Made by a program: the position numbers and the translations under genes | Shown: one piece after another, positions 41,836-53,000 of the stretch | Numbering within the stretch: the stretch's first letter is position 1 | How the letters are laid out: each line of letters begins with the position of its first letter | NCBI RefSeq assembly: GCF_963378075.1 | Contig: NZ_OY726394.1 | Coordinates: 3,224,001-3,288,000 of the forward strand | Reading direction: 5' to 3' | Source of the DNA: Mycolicibacter sp. MU0083 | GTDB taxonomy: Bacteria > Actinomycetota > Actinomycetes > Mycobacteriales > Mycobacteriaceae | Length of the DNA stretch: 64,000 nucleotides | Notes under the pieces: model-generated | The model's database searches: none | Told to the model about the DNA's origin: nothing | What the model saw: the letters and a program-made list of their open reading frames with translations, nothing else

Positions 41836-43086
41836 ATGTCCTCGATAGCGACTTCGGCTAACGCGAAAGCGTCTCCCGCCGAACGTCTTGACGCGTTGTT
41901 CGAGGAACTGTCGCAGTTGTGTGGGCAGCGCAATGCCATCGATGGCCGCATCGTCGACATCGTCGCCGAGATCGACCACGACGGCCTGTGGGGCGCCACC
42001 GGAGCCCGCTCGATTGCCGCCCTGGTGGCCTGGAAGACCGGCAGCTCACCGGGCAACGCCCACGCGATCGCCGCCGTGGCACACCGCACACCGGAGTTCC
42101 CCCGCTGCACCCACGAGCTACGCGAAGGACGCCTGTCCCTGGACCAGGTCGCAGTCATCGCCGAACGCGCCGCCGACGGCTCCGACGACCACTACGCCGA
42201 ACTCGCCTCGGTGGCCACCGTCTCCCAACTGCGGACCGCGATCAAACTCGAACCCCGCCCCGACCCCGGCCCCACACCCGACCCCACACCGGCGATCAGC
42301 AAAACCAGTGACACCGAATACGACACCTGGCGCATCCGATTGCCGCACCCCGAATCGGCCATGCTCGACGCCGCCCTGCAGTCCCACCGCGACGCCCTGA
42401 TCACCACCTGGAAACACGACCTCGACGCCGGTGCGGACAGCACCGGGCAGCACCCCCCGATGCCCACCACCATCGACGCCTTCCTGCGGTTGATCGAAAG
42501 CGGTTGGGACACCGAAGCCAGGCGCCGCCCCCACGGCCAACGCACCACCGTCGTCGTGCACGTCGACGCCGACACCCACCTGGCCGGCCTGCACCTGGGC
42601 CCGCTGCTCTCCGATCCCGAGCGGCAGTACCTGACCTGCGATGCCACCTGCGAAGTCTGGTTCCAACGCCACGGCCGCGTCATCGGCGCCGGCCGCAACA
42701 CCCGCACCGTGGGCCGACGACTACGCCGCGCCCTGGAACACCGTGACCGCACCTGCGTGATCCCCGGCTGCGGAGCCACCGCCGGCCTACACGCCCACCA
42801 CATCGTCCACTGGGAAGACGGCGGCCCCACCGACCTGTCCAACCTGGTCCTGGTCTGCCCCTACCACCACCGCCAACACCACCGCGGCCTGATCACCATC
42901 ACCGGCCCCGCCGAACACCTCACCGTCACCGACGACAACGGCCACCCCCTACAACCGGGATCTTTGGCCCGAACACCCACCACCCCACCCCCGGCAGTCC
43001 CGCCCTACCCCGGCCCCACCGGCGAAAGAGCCGACTGGTGGTGGTACCCACCCTTCCAACCCCAACCCCCACCGCCGACCGACTAG
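41836..43086 (+). CDS. 13E12-type DUF222/HNH endonuclease-domain protein
   Basis: 416 residues: N-terminal DUF222 region (~20-260) with a Pro/Asp-rich insert, then an HNH nuclease-like domain with CVIPGCGATAGLHAHHI and NLVLVCPYHHRQHHRG, and a Pro-rich tail. Family members are repeated and mobile-looking in mycobacteria; function not established. Codon composition is noticeably C-rich compared with neighbours. Confidence 0.85.
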   Translation: MSSIATSANAKASPAERLDALFEELSQLCGQRNAIDGRIVDIVAEIDHDGLWGATGARSIAALVAWKTGSSPGNAHAIAAVAHRTPEFPRCTHELREGRLSLDQVAVIAERAADGSDDHYAELASVATVSQLRTAIKLEPRPDPGPTPDPTPAISKTSDTEYDTWRIRLPHPESAMLDAALQSHRDALITTWKHDLDAGADSTGQHPPMPTTIDAFLRLIESGWDTEARRRPHGQRTTVVVHVDADTHLAGLHLGPLLSDPERQYLTCDATCEVWFQRHGRVIGAGRNTRTVGRRLRRALEHRDRTCVIPGCGATAGLHAHHIVHWEDGGPTDLSNLVLVCPYHHRQHHRGLITITGPAEHLTVTDDNGHPLQPGSLARTPTTPPPAVPPYPGPTGERADWWWYPPFQPQPPPPTD

Positions 43087-43383
43087 CAGTTGCCGCATCC
43101 GCAAACAGACGACTTCGACGAATTTCGCGTATTGCGTTGCAGTCCAGACGTTCTCTTTGAGCACGCTCAGATCTGATACGGAGTCCTCCCGTTCACACTC
43201 TGCTGTCCATGGGCAACCCGGCCTCGGGCCGACCAGCGCTGAGGGGGCTGCCGCTGTGGGAGTAGGTTCACCGCGCCGACCAACGTTGGCTGAACAGACG
43301 CTCAGACCCCCGATTCGCGACGGAATCGGGGGCCTGGGCTGGGGCACCTCCCGCGTGCGGGGAACTGCTCGCGGGGAGAAGAC
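43087..43383. other. 297-base gap with terminator hairpin
   Basis: No gene seen. It holds the hairpin at 43307-43332 and a 20-base motif at 43341-43360 shared with 2718-2737 (19/20). No tRNA signature was found. Confidence 0.6.
43307..43332. terminator. 10-bp GC hairpin, probable terminator of the DUF732 gene
   Basis: CCCCCGATTC pairs with GAATCGGGGG around a GCGACG loop, 52 bases past the DUF732-type stop (minus strand) and 221 past the HNH stop. Orientation undecided. Confidence 0.5.
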
Positions 43384-43689
43384 TTACATGTACTGCGGGC
43401 AGTAGTGCGCGGTGGAGATGGCGGCGAACTGCCCGGCGGTCTGAATGGTGAATCCGGGGTTGGTGGCCTGCACCGCGACGACGGTGTCCATCGGGGACAG
43501 GCCGGCGTCCATCAGCTGGCAGACGGCGCGGCCGGCCGAGACGGTGGCCTGGTCACTGGCCCGGTGGCTCAACCCGGCACCCGACAGGGTGGACAGGAAG
43601 TCACCGTCGATACCGGTGGGCGCGGCGTGAGCGGGGGCGGCCAAACCGACCATCGCACTCAGACCTGCCAGCAGCAGTAACCGTTTCAT
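43384..43689 (-). CDS. Small secreted DUF732-type protein
   Basis: 101 residues: signal peptide (1-22, ending AHA) then a small domain, DGDFLSTLSGAGLSHRA, with Cys57 and a near-terminal Cys (HYCPQYM) probably forming a disulfide. The family is abundant and uncharacterised in mycobacteria. Convergent with the HNH gene. Confidence 0.8.
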   Translation of the reverse strand: MKRLLLLAGLSAMVGLAAPAHAAPTGIDGDFLSTLSGAGLSHRASDQATVSAGRAVCQLMDAGLSPMDTVVAVQATNPGFTIQTAGQFAAISTAHYCPQYM

Positions 43690-43775
43690 GGCTATAGCAT
43701 GCGGGCGGTGCGTTAAGGGCGCGTTACCGAGCTTTTACTGTCCCGGAGCGAATTGTTGATTCTGGGTTACACGCG

Positions 43776-45542
43776 CTACCAGCGCGACTCCCCCAGCCAC
43801 AGCACGTGGGCACCGTTGACCGAGCGTTCGACCTGGTCGACGATGCCGGTCAGCGACCGCACCAGCAGTCCGCCGACCGCATCGGAGAGCGCGGCCGAGG
43901 GCTGCGACGACGGACGGGGTCGGACGAACTCCAACCAGGACGATCCCGGATAGGACACCATGCGGACCTTGGTGTCGGGGTCGATCCCGGCCAGTACCTT
44001 GGCGCGTCGCACCGCGGTACGTAGGCCGCCGAGTTCGTCGACGAGCCCGCGTTCCGCGGCGTCGGCGCCGGTCCAGACCCGCCCGCGGGCCACCGCGTCG
44101 ACCGCGTCGGTGGACAGGTTGCGCCCTTGGGCGACCCGCTCCACGAAATCGTTGTAGAACAGGTCGGCTTCGGTCTCGACCTGGCCCTGCTGCTCCGCGG
44201 TGAACGGGGTGTTGATCGACCAGGCGTCGGCGTTGGCTCCGGTGCGCACCGCGTCGGTGCCGACGCCGAGGCGGTCTTTGAGCTGCCGGGCGACCAGTTT
44301 TCCGGTCACCACCCCGATGGATCCGGTGATGGTGCCGGGGTTGGCCACGATGGTGTCGGTGCCGGCCGAGATGTAGTAGCCGCCGGAGGCGGCGACGGCA
44401 CCCATCGAGGCCACCACCGGCTTGCCGGCGTCACGAGCCTGCTGCACGGCCCGCCAGATGGTCTCCGATCCGGTGACCGAACCTCCCGGACTGTCCACCC
44501 GCAGCACGATCGCGGCGACGTCGTCGTCGGCGGCGGCTTCACGCAGGGCTGCCGCAATGGTGTCGCCGCCGACGTTGCGGTTGCCCATCGGCGACAGCTG
44601 CGGCCCGCCGGATCCGCTGACGATGGCCCCGGCGACGGTCACCACGGCGATGGTCGATTTGGGTTTGCGTCCGGGCAGGCCGGGCCGCGGCCCGTCTGTT
44701 CCGGCGTAGCGCGACAGGTACAGGCGCGGCGGGGCGCCGTCGGCATCGGCGCTGGTGATGCCCTCGGCACCGGCGAGTTCGGCGATCCGGTTGTAGGCCT
44801 CGTCGCGGAATCCGATCCGGTCGACGAGGCCGGACGACACCGCGTCGTCCCGCAGCAACGGGGCCTTGTCGGCCAGGGCGTCCACGACGGTCGGCTCGAG
44901 CCCGCGGGATTCGGCGACGGCTGCGCGCACTTGGGCGTGCAGGCTCTCCACCAGCGCGGTGTCGGCCTCGCGGTGGGCGTCGGTGTAGGAGTCCTGGGTG
45001 AACAGGTTGGCCGCGGACTTGTACTCACCGCGGGCGACGAACTGGGCTTCGATGCCGGCTTTGCCCAGGGCGGTGCGCAGGAACGTCGCGTTGGTGGCGA
45101 AGCCGATCAGGCCGAGCGTGCCCGACGGCTGCATCCAGACTTCCCCGAACGCCGAGGCCAGGTAGTAGGCCAGTGTGCCCGGGTAGGTTTCGGCCCAGGC
45201 CAACGACGGTTTGGCCGCGGTGAATTCGGCGATCGCGGCCCGCAGTTCCTGTACCGGTCCCGCGGCGGCCGAGGAAAGCTGCACCCGGGCGATCAGCCCG
45301 GCGACCCGCGGGTCCTCGGCGGCGCGGTGAATCGCGGCCACCACGTCCCGAAGCACCGGCGGGCGGCCGCCGGATCGGAGCAGTGCCAGCGGGTCGAAGG
45401 AACTGGTCTCGTGCGGCAGCTCCTGCAGGTCGAGTTCGAGGATGACGCCGTCGGGCACACCGTGATGCCGGGCGGTGTCGATGCGCCGGGCGACGCCGCG
45501 CAGATCATCCAGGCTGGGTACACCGGGGAGCAGGGAGAACAT
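43776..45542 (-). CDS. sppA: Signal peptide peptidase SppA, 67K type
   Basis: Membrane-associated Ser/Lys protease that degrades cleaved signal peptides. The 588-residue tandem-domain protein has the general-base Lys in GEYKSAA and the nucleophile Ser in VAASGGYYIS, with DSPGGSVTGSETIW preceding it. Length matches the double-domain form. It lies between the DUF732 gene and a PPE gene, 86 and 25 bases away. Confidence 0.93.
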   Translation of the reverse strand: MFSLLPGVPSLDDLRGVARRIDTARHHGVPDGVILELDLQELPHETSSFDPLALLRSGGRPPVLRDVVAAIHRAAEDPRVAGLIARVQLSSAAAGPVQELRAAIAEFTAAKPSLAWAETYPGTLAYYLASAFGEVWMQPSGTLGLIGFATNATFLRTALGKAGIEAQFVARGEYKSAANLFTQDSYTDAHREADTALVESLHAQVRAAVAESRGLEPTVVDALADKAPLLRDDAVSSGLVDRIGFRDEAYNRIAELAGAEGITSADADGAPPRLYLSRYAGTDGPRPGLPGRKPKSTIAVVTVAGAIVSGSGGPQLSPMGNRNVGGDTIAAALREAAADDDVAAIVLRVDSPGGSVTGSETIWRAVQQARDAGKPVVASMGAVAASGGYYISAGTDTIVANPGTITGSIGVVTGKLVARQLKDRLGVGTDAVRTGANADAWSINTPFTAEQQGQVETEADLFYNDFVERVAQGRNLSTDAVDAVARGRVWTGADAAERGLVDELGGLRTAVRRAKVLAGIDPDTKVRMVSYPGSSWLEFVRPRPSSQPSAALSDAVGGLLVRSLTGIVDQVERSVNGAHVLWLGESRW

Positions 45543-45567
45543 GAATCCGAGCCTACCGGCGGCGGGG

Positions 45568-46989
45568 TCAGCGGCCGCGGCGTTGACCGGCGGCGTTGAT
45601 CACCTGCCGCTTCTGCTCCATGAATTCGGCGTCGCTGAGCAATCCGGCCTCACGCAGGTCGCCCAGTTCACGCAGTAGTTCCGCGCGTTCCCGGATTTCG
45701 GCCACGGTGGCGGTCGACTCGTCGGCAGACGCCGGTTGCTTCACCCGGTCGCGGCCCGCGGTGGTTTCGCGGCCCCCGACCGTACCCGCCAACGCACGAC
45801 CGGCCATGCCCGCCGCGGCGGTGGCGGCGACCAGATTGCCCACCCCGACGCCCGGGCCGTCGGACACCGCCGGCGCGGACGCGACGGCTGCCTCGGGAAT
45901 CTCGAGTGCGGCCAGCTGCAGCTCCGGCGGAACCGCGGTCCAGCTGGGGGGCACCGAGAGCACCCCGACGGTCGACGCCTGGCCGGTGTGCGCGCTGAGG
46001 AAGGCTTTGCCCAGTCCCGAGCCGAGGCCGCGCAGCCAGTGCTCCCAATTGCGCCAGTCGCCGAAACCGCCCAGTCCGAGACGGCCGCCGTGCATCTCCT
46101 GTTCCAACTCGCTCGGATCGATCGCCCCGGTGGCGAGCCCGATCCGGTTCACCCGCTCCATGATGTCGGTCGTGGTCGGCGCGTTGCTGGTGGAGAACTG
46201 GCTGACGAACTGGGTGGCCATCCGTTGGAAGAAGTTCACGCTGCTGATGGCCCCGTGATAGGCCGAGCCCAGGCTGAGTCCCGACACGGCGGTGCCGGTG
46301 GCGACATTGCCCGCCACCAGGTCGTCCACCACGGCTTCGGCGGCACCCGCCTGCGCCGGAAGCGCTAGCTGCTGCAGCATCTGGGGGACGGCCTGCATGC
46401 CTTGCTGCAGCGCACCCTGACCGGCACCGGCGGCATCGGTGACGGGTGCGGTGTCATCGGCGCCGTCGGCGGCCGGTGGAGGAGACGTGAACGACGTCAA
46501 TCGGGTGGCGGTGGCCGCCGCCGCGGCGTACCCGTACATCGCCGCGGCGTCCTGGGCCCACATCTCGGCGTATTCGGCCTGGTTGGCGGCGATCGCAGCG
46601 GTGTTCTGCCCGAAGATGTTCGTCGCGATCAGCGCGATCAGCTCGGCCTTGTTCGCCTCGACGGCTGCCGGCGGGACGGTGGCCGCGAAGGCCGCTTCGT
46701 AGGCGGCCGTGCCTGCTCTGACCTGTGTGGCGGTCTCGACCGCTTGGGCGGCGGTGGCGCGCATCCAGGCCAGATACGGTGCGATGGCACTTGCCATCTG
46801 TTCGGAGGCCATGCCCCGCCAGGAGGTGCTGGACAGGTCGGCGATCAGTGCCTCATAGGATGCTGCCGCCGCATCCAGTTCGGCAGCGAGTGCTTCCCAC
46901 GCCGCCGCGGTTGTGGCGATGGGCCCGGGACCGGGGCCGGAGTACATCAGGACAGATTGGATCTCCGGTGGCACCAGCCCGAAATCCAT
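45568..46989 (-). CDS. PPE-SVP family protein with C-terminal SHOCT domain
   Basis: 473 residues. The PPE domain (1-~175) starts MDFGLVPPEI with Pro7-Pro8-Glu9 and W57-R-G. The SVPxxW motif of the SVP subfamily is at 345-350 (SVPPSW). The extra C-terminus (~437-466, ELLRELGDLREAGLLSDAEFMEQKRQ) matches the SHOCT repeat that often occurs in bacterial accessory proteins. PPE proteins are usually exported by ESX-5 as PE-PPE pairs; no PE gene adjoins it. SHOCT on a PPE is unusual in my knowledge. Confidence 0.88.
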   Translation of the reverse strand: MDFGLVPPEIQSVLMYSGPGPGPIATTAAAWEALAAELDAAAASYEALIADLSSTSWRGMASEQMASAIAPYLAWMRATAAQAVETATQVRAGTAAYEAAFAATVPPAAVEANKAELIALIATNIFGQNTAAIAANQAEYAEMWAQDAAAMYGYAAAAATATRLTSFTSPPPAADGADDTAPVTDAAGAGQGALQQGMQAVPQMLQQLALPAQAGAAEAVVDDLVAGNVATGTAVSGLSLGSAYHGAISSVNFFQRMATQFVSQFSTSNAPTTTDIMERVNRIGLATGAIDPSELEQEMHGGRLGLGGFGDWRNWEHWLRGLGSGLGKAFLSAHTGQASTVGVLSVPPSWTAVPPELQLAALEIPEAAVASAPAVSDGPGVGVGNLVAATAAAGMAGRALAGTVGGRETTAGRDRVKQPASADESTATVAEIRERAELLRELGDLREAGLLSDAEFMEQKRQVINAAGQRRGR

Positions 46990-47082
46990 CGCCCTCGCAA
47001 CCTCGCCCTCACACCTTTTCGTGACCCACTACTCGTACCGACCGTACAAGAATGGCCGTCACCAGGTGCCGGAAGGGTTGGA

Positions 47083-50000
47083 TTAGAGCAAGCCGCCGGG
47101 CGCCCCGTCACCACCGGCTCCACCGTTTTGACCACTCGGACCCGCACCGGGGTCACCGGCCGCACCGTGGCTGTTGGTGCCGCCGTCCCCTCCGGTGCCG
47201 CCGAGGGCTCCGCCGTCGCCGCCGTCGCCACCGTCGCCGCCGCTGCCCCCGAGGAGGTTGAGCAGGCCGGGTCCTGCGGTGCCGCCCAGGCCGCCATCAC
47301 CGCCGACCGTTCCCGGCGCGGTACCCGAGCCGCCGTCACCGCCGTCACCGCCGTCGCCGCCGACGATCACGTTCGCCAATCCGGCGCCGCCGTCACCGCC
47401 CTGGCCACCGGTACCGCCGGTGCTGCCCGCGACCGATCCGGCGGCGCCACCGGTACCGCCGTCACCGCCGTCGCCCGCCCCGAGTGCGCCCACCACGGCG
47501 CTGCCGCCGGTACCGCCCTGCCCGCCGGTGCCGCCGTTGCTGCCCGCCGCGTCACCGGCAGCTCCCCCGGTACCGCCTTGACCGCCGGTGCCGCCGAGTG
47601 CACCGACCACCGAGTCGGCGCCGGTACCGCCTTGACCACCGGTACCGCCGATGCTGCCGGTCTGGTCGGCCGCGGCACCGCCGGCGCCGCCCTTGCCGCC
47701 GTCACCGCCGGCGACGCCGCTGACCAGGCCGCCGCCACCACTGCCGCCCTGCCCGCCGGTACCGCCGACGCTGCCCGCCTGATCGGCCGCGGCACCGCCC
47801 TGACCGCCGTCACCGCCGAGGCCGCCCAGGGCGTTGGCGATGAAGCCCTCCGAGCCCTGACCGCCCTGGCCGCCGGTACCGCCGACACCGGCGGCCCCCT
47901 GGTCTGCACCGCTGCCGCCGCCGACGCCCGCGACGCCACCGGCCCCACCGGTGCCGGCGGTGGCGGTCGACGCGACTCCGGCCAACGTGGAACCGGCGTC
48001 ACCTCCCACCCCGCCGACCCCACCATTGCCACCGGCGCCGTTGAGACCATCGGTGCCGCCGAGGGCTGTCCCGGCAACACCACCGATACCACCGACTCCA
48101 CCGGCACCACCGGTGGCCCCGTTGCCCGGCCCGAGCAGGCCCGCAACTCCCAGTAGCGCGTCGCCGCCATCACCGCCGGTGCCACCGGTGCCACCGACGC
48201 CACCGACGCCGCCGTCACCCGCGTTGTAGCCGCTGCCGCCGGTGCCACCGATACCACCGCCTCCAGCGGCACCACCGGCTTTGCCGGATTCCGCCGGCAA
48301 CAGTCCGAGGATGGGGCCGTTGGCGCCATCCGCCCCCGCGACGCCCGTGCCACCGGTGCCGCCCGTTCCGCCGGTGCCGCCGTCACCCTGCTGTGCGCGG
48401 GTGGCGTTGTCGGTTTCCAGGCCGCCCAACCCACCGGTGCCGCCGGTACCGCCCTTGCCGCCGGTCCCGGCGGCCTGCGTTGTCGTGCCGGCGGTGCCCT
48501 GCCCGCCCTGACCGCCGGTACCGCCGTCGCCGCCGACACCGGCGTGGCCGTCACCACCGGCGGTGCCGCCGGTACCGGAGGCGGCCTGGTCGGCGCCGGC
48601 GCCGTTGAGACCACCTTGACCGGCGGTACCGGCTGCGCCGCCGTGGCCAGCGTTGCCGCCGACACCGCCCGTGCCGCCGTCGCCACCGTTGGCACCGTTG
48701 GCCGCTGTCGGGGAGTAGCCGGTGCCGCCTGTGCCGCCTCGGCCGCCGTCGCCGCCCTGACCTCCGTTACCGGCATTGCCGCCCTGACCTCCGTCGCCGA
48801 CGGTGCCGTTGGTGGATCCGATGCCGGCGGCGCCACCTTGGCCGCCGGTGCCGCCGTTACCGCCGGTGCCGCCGTTGATGCCGTCACCGCCGACGCCGCC
48901 GGTGCCGCCGGTGGTGTTTCCGACGACACCGGTGGCCCCGGTGTTCCCGGTGCCGCCGTTGTTACCGGTGGTGCCGGTCGCGCCGTCACCGCCGGCACCG
49001 CCTTGCCCGCCGTTGCCGCCGACGCCCTGTTCCCCGGTGTCTCCGGCGGTTCCCGACGCGGCAGGGTTGAGGCCGTCCCCGTCCAGACCGCCGGTACCCG
49101 CTGCACCGCCGACGCCGCCCTGCCCGCCGGCGCCGCCCTGACCGCCGATGCCGCCGTTGCCGCCGGACAGCCCGGTGGTGCCGACCTGGTCGTAGCCGTC
49201 GCCACCGTTGCCGCCGTTGCCACCGGTGCCGCCCATACCGCCTGTGCCGCCGTCCCCGCCCTGGCCGCCCGCGCCGGCATTACCTCGGGTGGACCCGGTT
49301 CCCGCGGCGCCACCCTGCCCGCCGCTACCACCCTTGCCGCCGGTCAGGCCCTGGTCGCCGGTGTGGCCGGTCCCGCCGGTCCCGCCGTTGATCGAGGTGC
49401 CGGTACCGGGCGTGCCGATGTCGCCGTCGAGGCCGGCTTCCCCGGTTCCGCCCGCGGCACCGTTGCCGCCCTTACCACCGGTACCGCCGTCACCGCCGGC
49501 TCCTTGGTCTCCCACCGTTCCGGACGCCCCGGCCGCGGCCTGACCCTCCCGACCCATACCCCCGGCACCACCAGCACCCGCCGCACCACCAGCACCCCCG
49601 GCGCCACCCACACCACCTACGGCACCATCACCACCATCAGTGCCCGGCACCGCACTCACATCAGACGCCGCGTCATACCCATCGCCACCATCACCACCGA
49701 CACCACCGGTGCCACCCCGACCACCGTTACCCCCGACACCACCGACACCACCGAGCCCCTGCACCCCATCGGTGAAACCGTGACCCGCCGCACCACCAGC
49801 ACCCCTGACACCACCAGCCGAACCCGCCCCACCGGTCAACCCCACCCCACCGGCCGTACCCGCCGTACTCGCCACCGTCGCCGACCCATCGACCCCGTCA
49901 TCCCCGGCCGCACCCACACCACCGGCACCACCATCGAAACCGCGACCACCCACACCACCATCGCCACCGTCACCACCAGCACCCTGCACACCATCAAAAC

Positions 50001-53000
50001 CACTGGCAGACCCATCAGCATTCAGACCACCCGCACCACCAGCACCCCCATCACCACCGGCACCACCATCCTGACCCGCCCCACCAGCAACCCCCACCTG
50101 CGTCGACGCCGCACCCACCCCACCAGCAGCACCATCACCACCACGACCACCAGCACCACCACGACCCGCCACCCCATCAACACCGCTGTCGCCGCGCACC
50201 CCGCCGGCCCCGAGTCCGCCGAGCCCGCCCGCCGCGGCATCTCCACCAGCACCGCCGACACCACCGGTGTCACCATCGGCACCATCGGTGGCCCCATCGT
50301 CACCGCGAGCACCCACAGCCCCGTCCCCGCCGGACCCGCCATTGCCGCCGGCCCCGCCGGCGCCCTGGTCTCCCACCGTTCCGGACGCCCCGGCCGCGGC
50401 CTGACCCTCCCGACCCATACCCCCGGCACCACCAGCACCCGCCGCACCACCAGCACCCCCGGCGCCACCCACACCACCTACGGCACCATCACCACCATCA
50501 GTGCCCGGCACCGCACTCACATCAGACGCCGCGTCATACCCATCGCCACCATCACCACCGACACCACCGGTGCCACCCCGACCACCGTTACCCCCGACAC
50601 CACCGACACCACCGAGCCCCTGCACCCCATCGGTGAAACCGTGACCCGCCGCACCACCAGCACCCCCGACACCACCAGCCGAACCCGCCCCACCGGTCAA
50701 CCCCACCCCACCGGCCGTACCCGCCGTACTCGCCACCGTCGCCGACCCATCGACCCCGTCATCCCCGGCCGCACCCACACCACCGGCACCACCATCGAAA
50801 CCGCGACCACCCACACCACCATCGCCACCGTCACCACCAGCACCCTGCACACCATCAAAACCACTGGCAGACCCATCAGCATTCAGACCACCCGCACCAC
50901 CAGCACCCCCATCACCACCGGCACCACCATCCTGACCCGCCCCACCAGCAACCCCCACCTGCGTCGACGCCGCACCCACCCCACCAGCAGCACCATCACC
51001 ACCACGACCACCAGCACCACCACGACCCGCCACCCCATCAACACCGTCGCCCGCACCGCCGGTTCCGCCGGCACCCGCGTTGCCTCCGTTACCGCCGGAA
51101 CCGCCGGTGTCGCCATCGGCACCATCGGTGGCCCCGTCGTCACCGCGAGCGCCCGCCGCACCGTTTCCACCGTTGCCACCCGAACCGCCGGTGCCGAGTG
51201 CGGAAGCATCGCCACCGGTACCGCCGTTGCCGCCGGAGGTTCCCGCGTCCGCGGTGGGATCGGCGGCCGCGTCGTAGCCGTCGCCGGCGGCGCCGCCGTT
51301 GCCCTGCGGCCCGCTCGGCCCGGCGCCGTCCTGTCCCTCGGCACCCGCGGTGGCACCGTCGCCGCCGGCCCCGCCCGCCCCGGCCGCGCCGAGCGCGCCA
51401 CCGGCGCCGCCGTTGCCGCCGTCATGGTGATCCGCGGTGCCGTCGGCGGCTTCGCCGCCATCGGCGGCCACTCCGGCGTCGCCGCCGTCACCGCCGTTGC
51501 CACCGTCACCCTGCAGGCCCGCGGTAGCACCGTTGATGCCCTGGCCTCCGGTGCCACCCGATCCCCCGGCGCCCCCGGCGCCGCCGCTGCCGCCGGCACC
51601 ACCGGCGCCACCGTCGCCGGTACCGCCGTCGAGGAAGCTGCCCGCGGCACCGGTCGCGCCGTCGCCGCCGTCGCCACCGTTGCCGCCGGTAGCGCCGGAA
51701 CCTCCCTTGCCGCCGTGATTGCCCGCGCCGGAACCGACTCCGCCCGCACCTCCGGTACCGCCGGCCTGGCCCACCAGACCCGCGCCGCCCGCCGCGCCGG
51801 GCAGTATCGCGTCGACACCGTCGGCACCGGTGGCGCCCGCCGTGCCGTCGCCGCCGTCACCACCGTTGCCGCTGCCCAGGGCGTCGCCGCCGTTGCCACC
51901 GCTGCCGCCGTTGGCTCCGCCGTCTCCGGCTTCACCGCCGTCGCCGCTCTCTTCGCCGCCGTCACCTCCGTCACCGCCGTGTCCGCCGGTGCTGCCGCCG
52001 ATCCCGGTGCCATCACCGCCGTCGCCACCGTGTCCGCCGTCCCCGACGGCACCCGCATCGCCGCCGTCACCACCGTCGCCGCCGTCACCGGTGCCCTGCC
52101 CGGCTCCGCCGGCGCCGCCCGTGCCACCGTTCCCGGCTTCGGAACCGCCGTCACCGCCGGTCCCGCCGGCGCCGCCCGCCGCGTCCTGTCCGCCGTCGCC
52201 GCCCGCCCCGCCGTCACCGCCGTCACCGCGGGTACCGCCGCTTCCCCCGGCGCCGCCGGCCCCGCCGGCGACGCCCGGGGTGGTCGAACTGAAGCCTGCA
52301 CCGCCGTTACCGCCGCGGGTGTCTCCGGGGTCGGGGTCGGTGCCGTCCGCGCCGGCATTGCCGGCCTGCCCGGTACCGGACGCGCCCCCGGTACCGGCCG
52401 CACCGCCAGCACCACCGGACCCGGCGCTGCCGGCGTCGCCCGCCGCGCCGCCGCTGCCGCCGTCGCGGTTGGTGGCGTCGCCCGCGGCCCCGTCGCCGCC
52501 GACTCCGCCCGCTGCCGCGCTGCCTCCCGCGCCACCGTCGCCGCCGTCGCCGTTGGCGCCGGCGGTCCCGGTGACCGAGGTCGCCGCCCCGCCGTTACCG
52601 CCGGTGCCCCCGTCGCCACCGGTCCCGCCGTTGCCGCCGGCCCCGCCGTCGGTTCCGGCATCGCCGGCCTCGGTCCCGGCCAGCCCGGCCAGCCCCGTTG
52701 TCCCGTCACCGCCGCGGCCGCCGGAGCCCGCGTTGCCTCCCACGCCGCCGGATGCGCCGAGCCCGCCCGCACCGCCGTCGCCTCCGGCACCCCCGGCACC
52801 GCCCGACGTCCCGGGTTGCGCCGCGGGGTCCGTCGACGGGTCGTAGCCCGCACCGCCGTTGCCACCGGTGCCCCCGGCCCCACCGTTACCGTCGGCGGCC
52901 CGGGTGACACCGTCGGCCTCCTCGCCGCCCTGTCCACCGTTGCCCCCGGCGCCGCCCTGGCCGCCCGCCGTTCCGTTCGGATCGGTGGCGGTTCCGGCGA

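Noticed and set aside
43087..43383. Possible tRNA or RNA gene in this gap
   Set aside because: No T-loop or acceptor complementarity could be found; only a hairpin and repeat motif.
46402..48156. 584-codon + strand frame opposite PPE and the PGRS tail
   Set aside because: Crosses two opposite-strand genes and an intergenic gap; composition is shadow-like.
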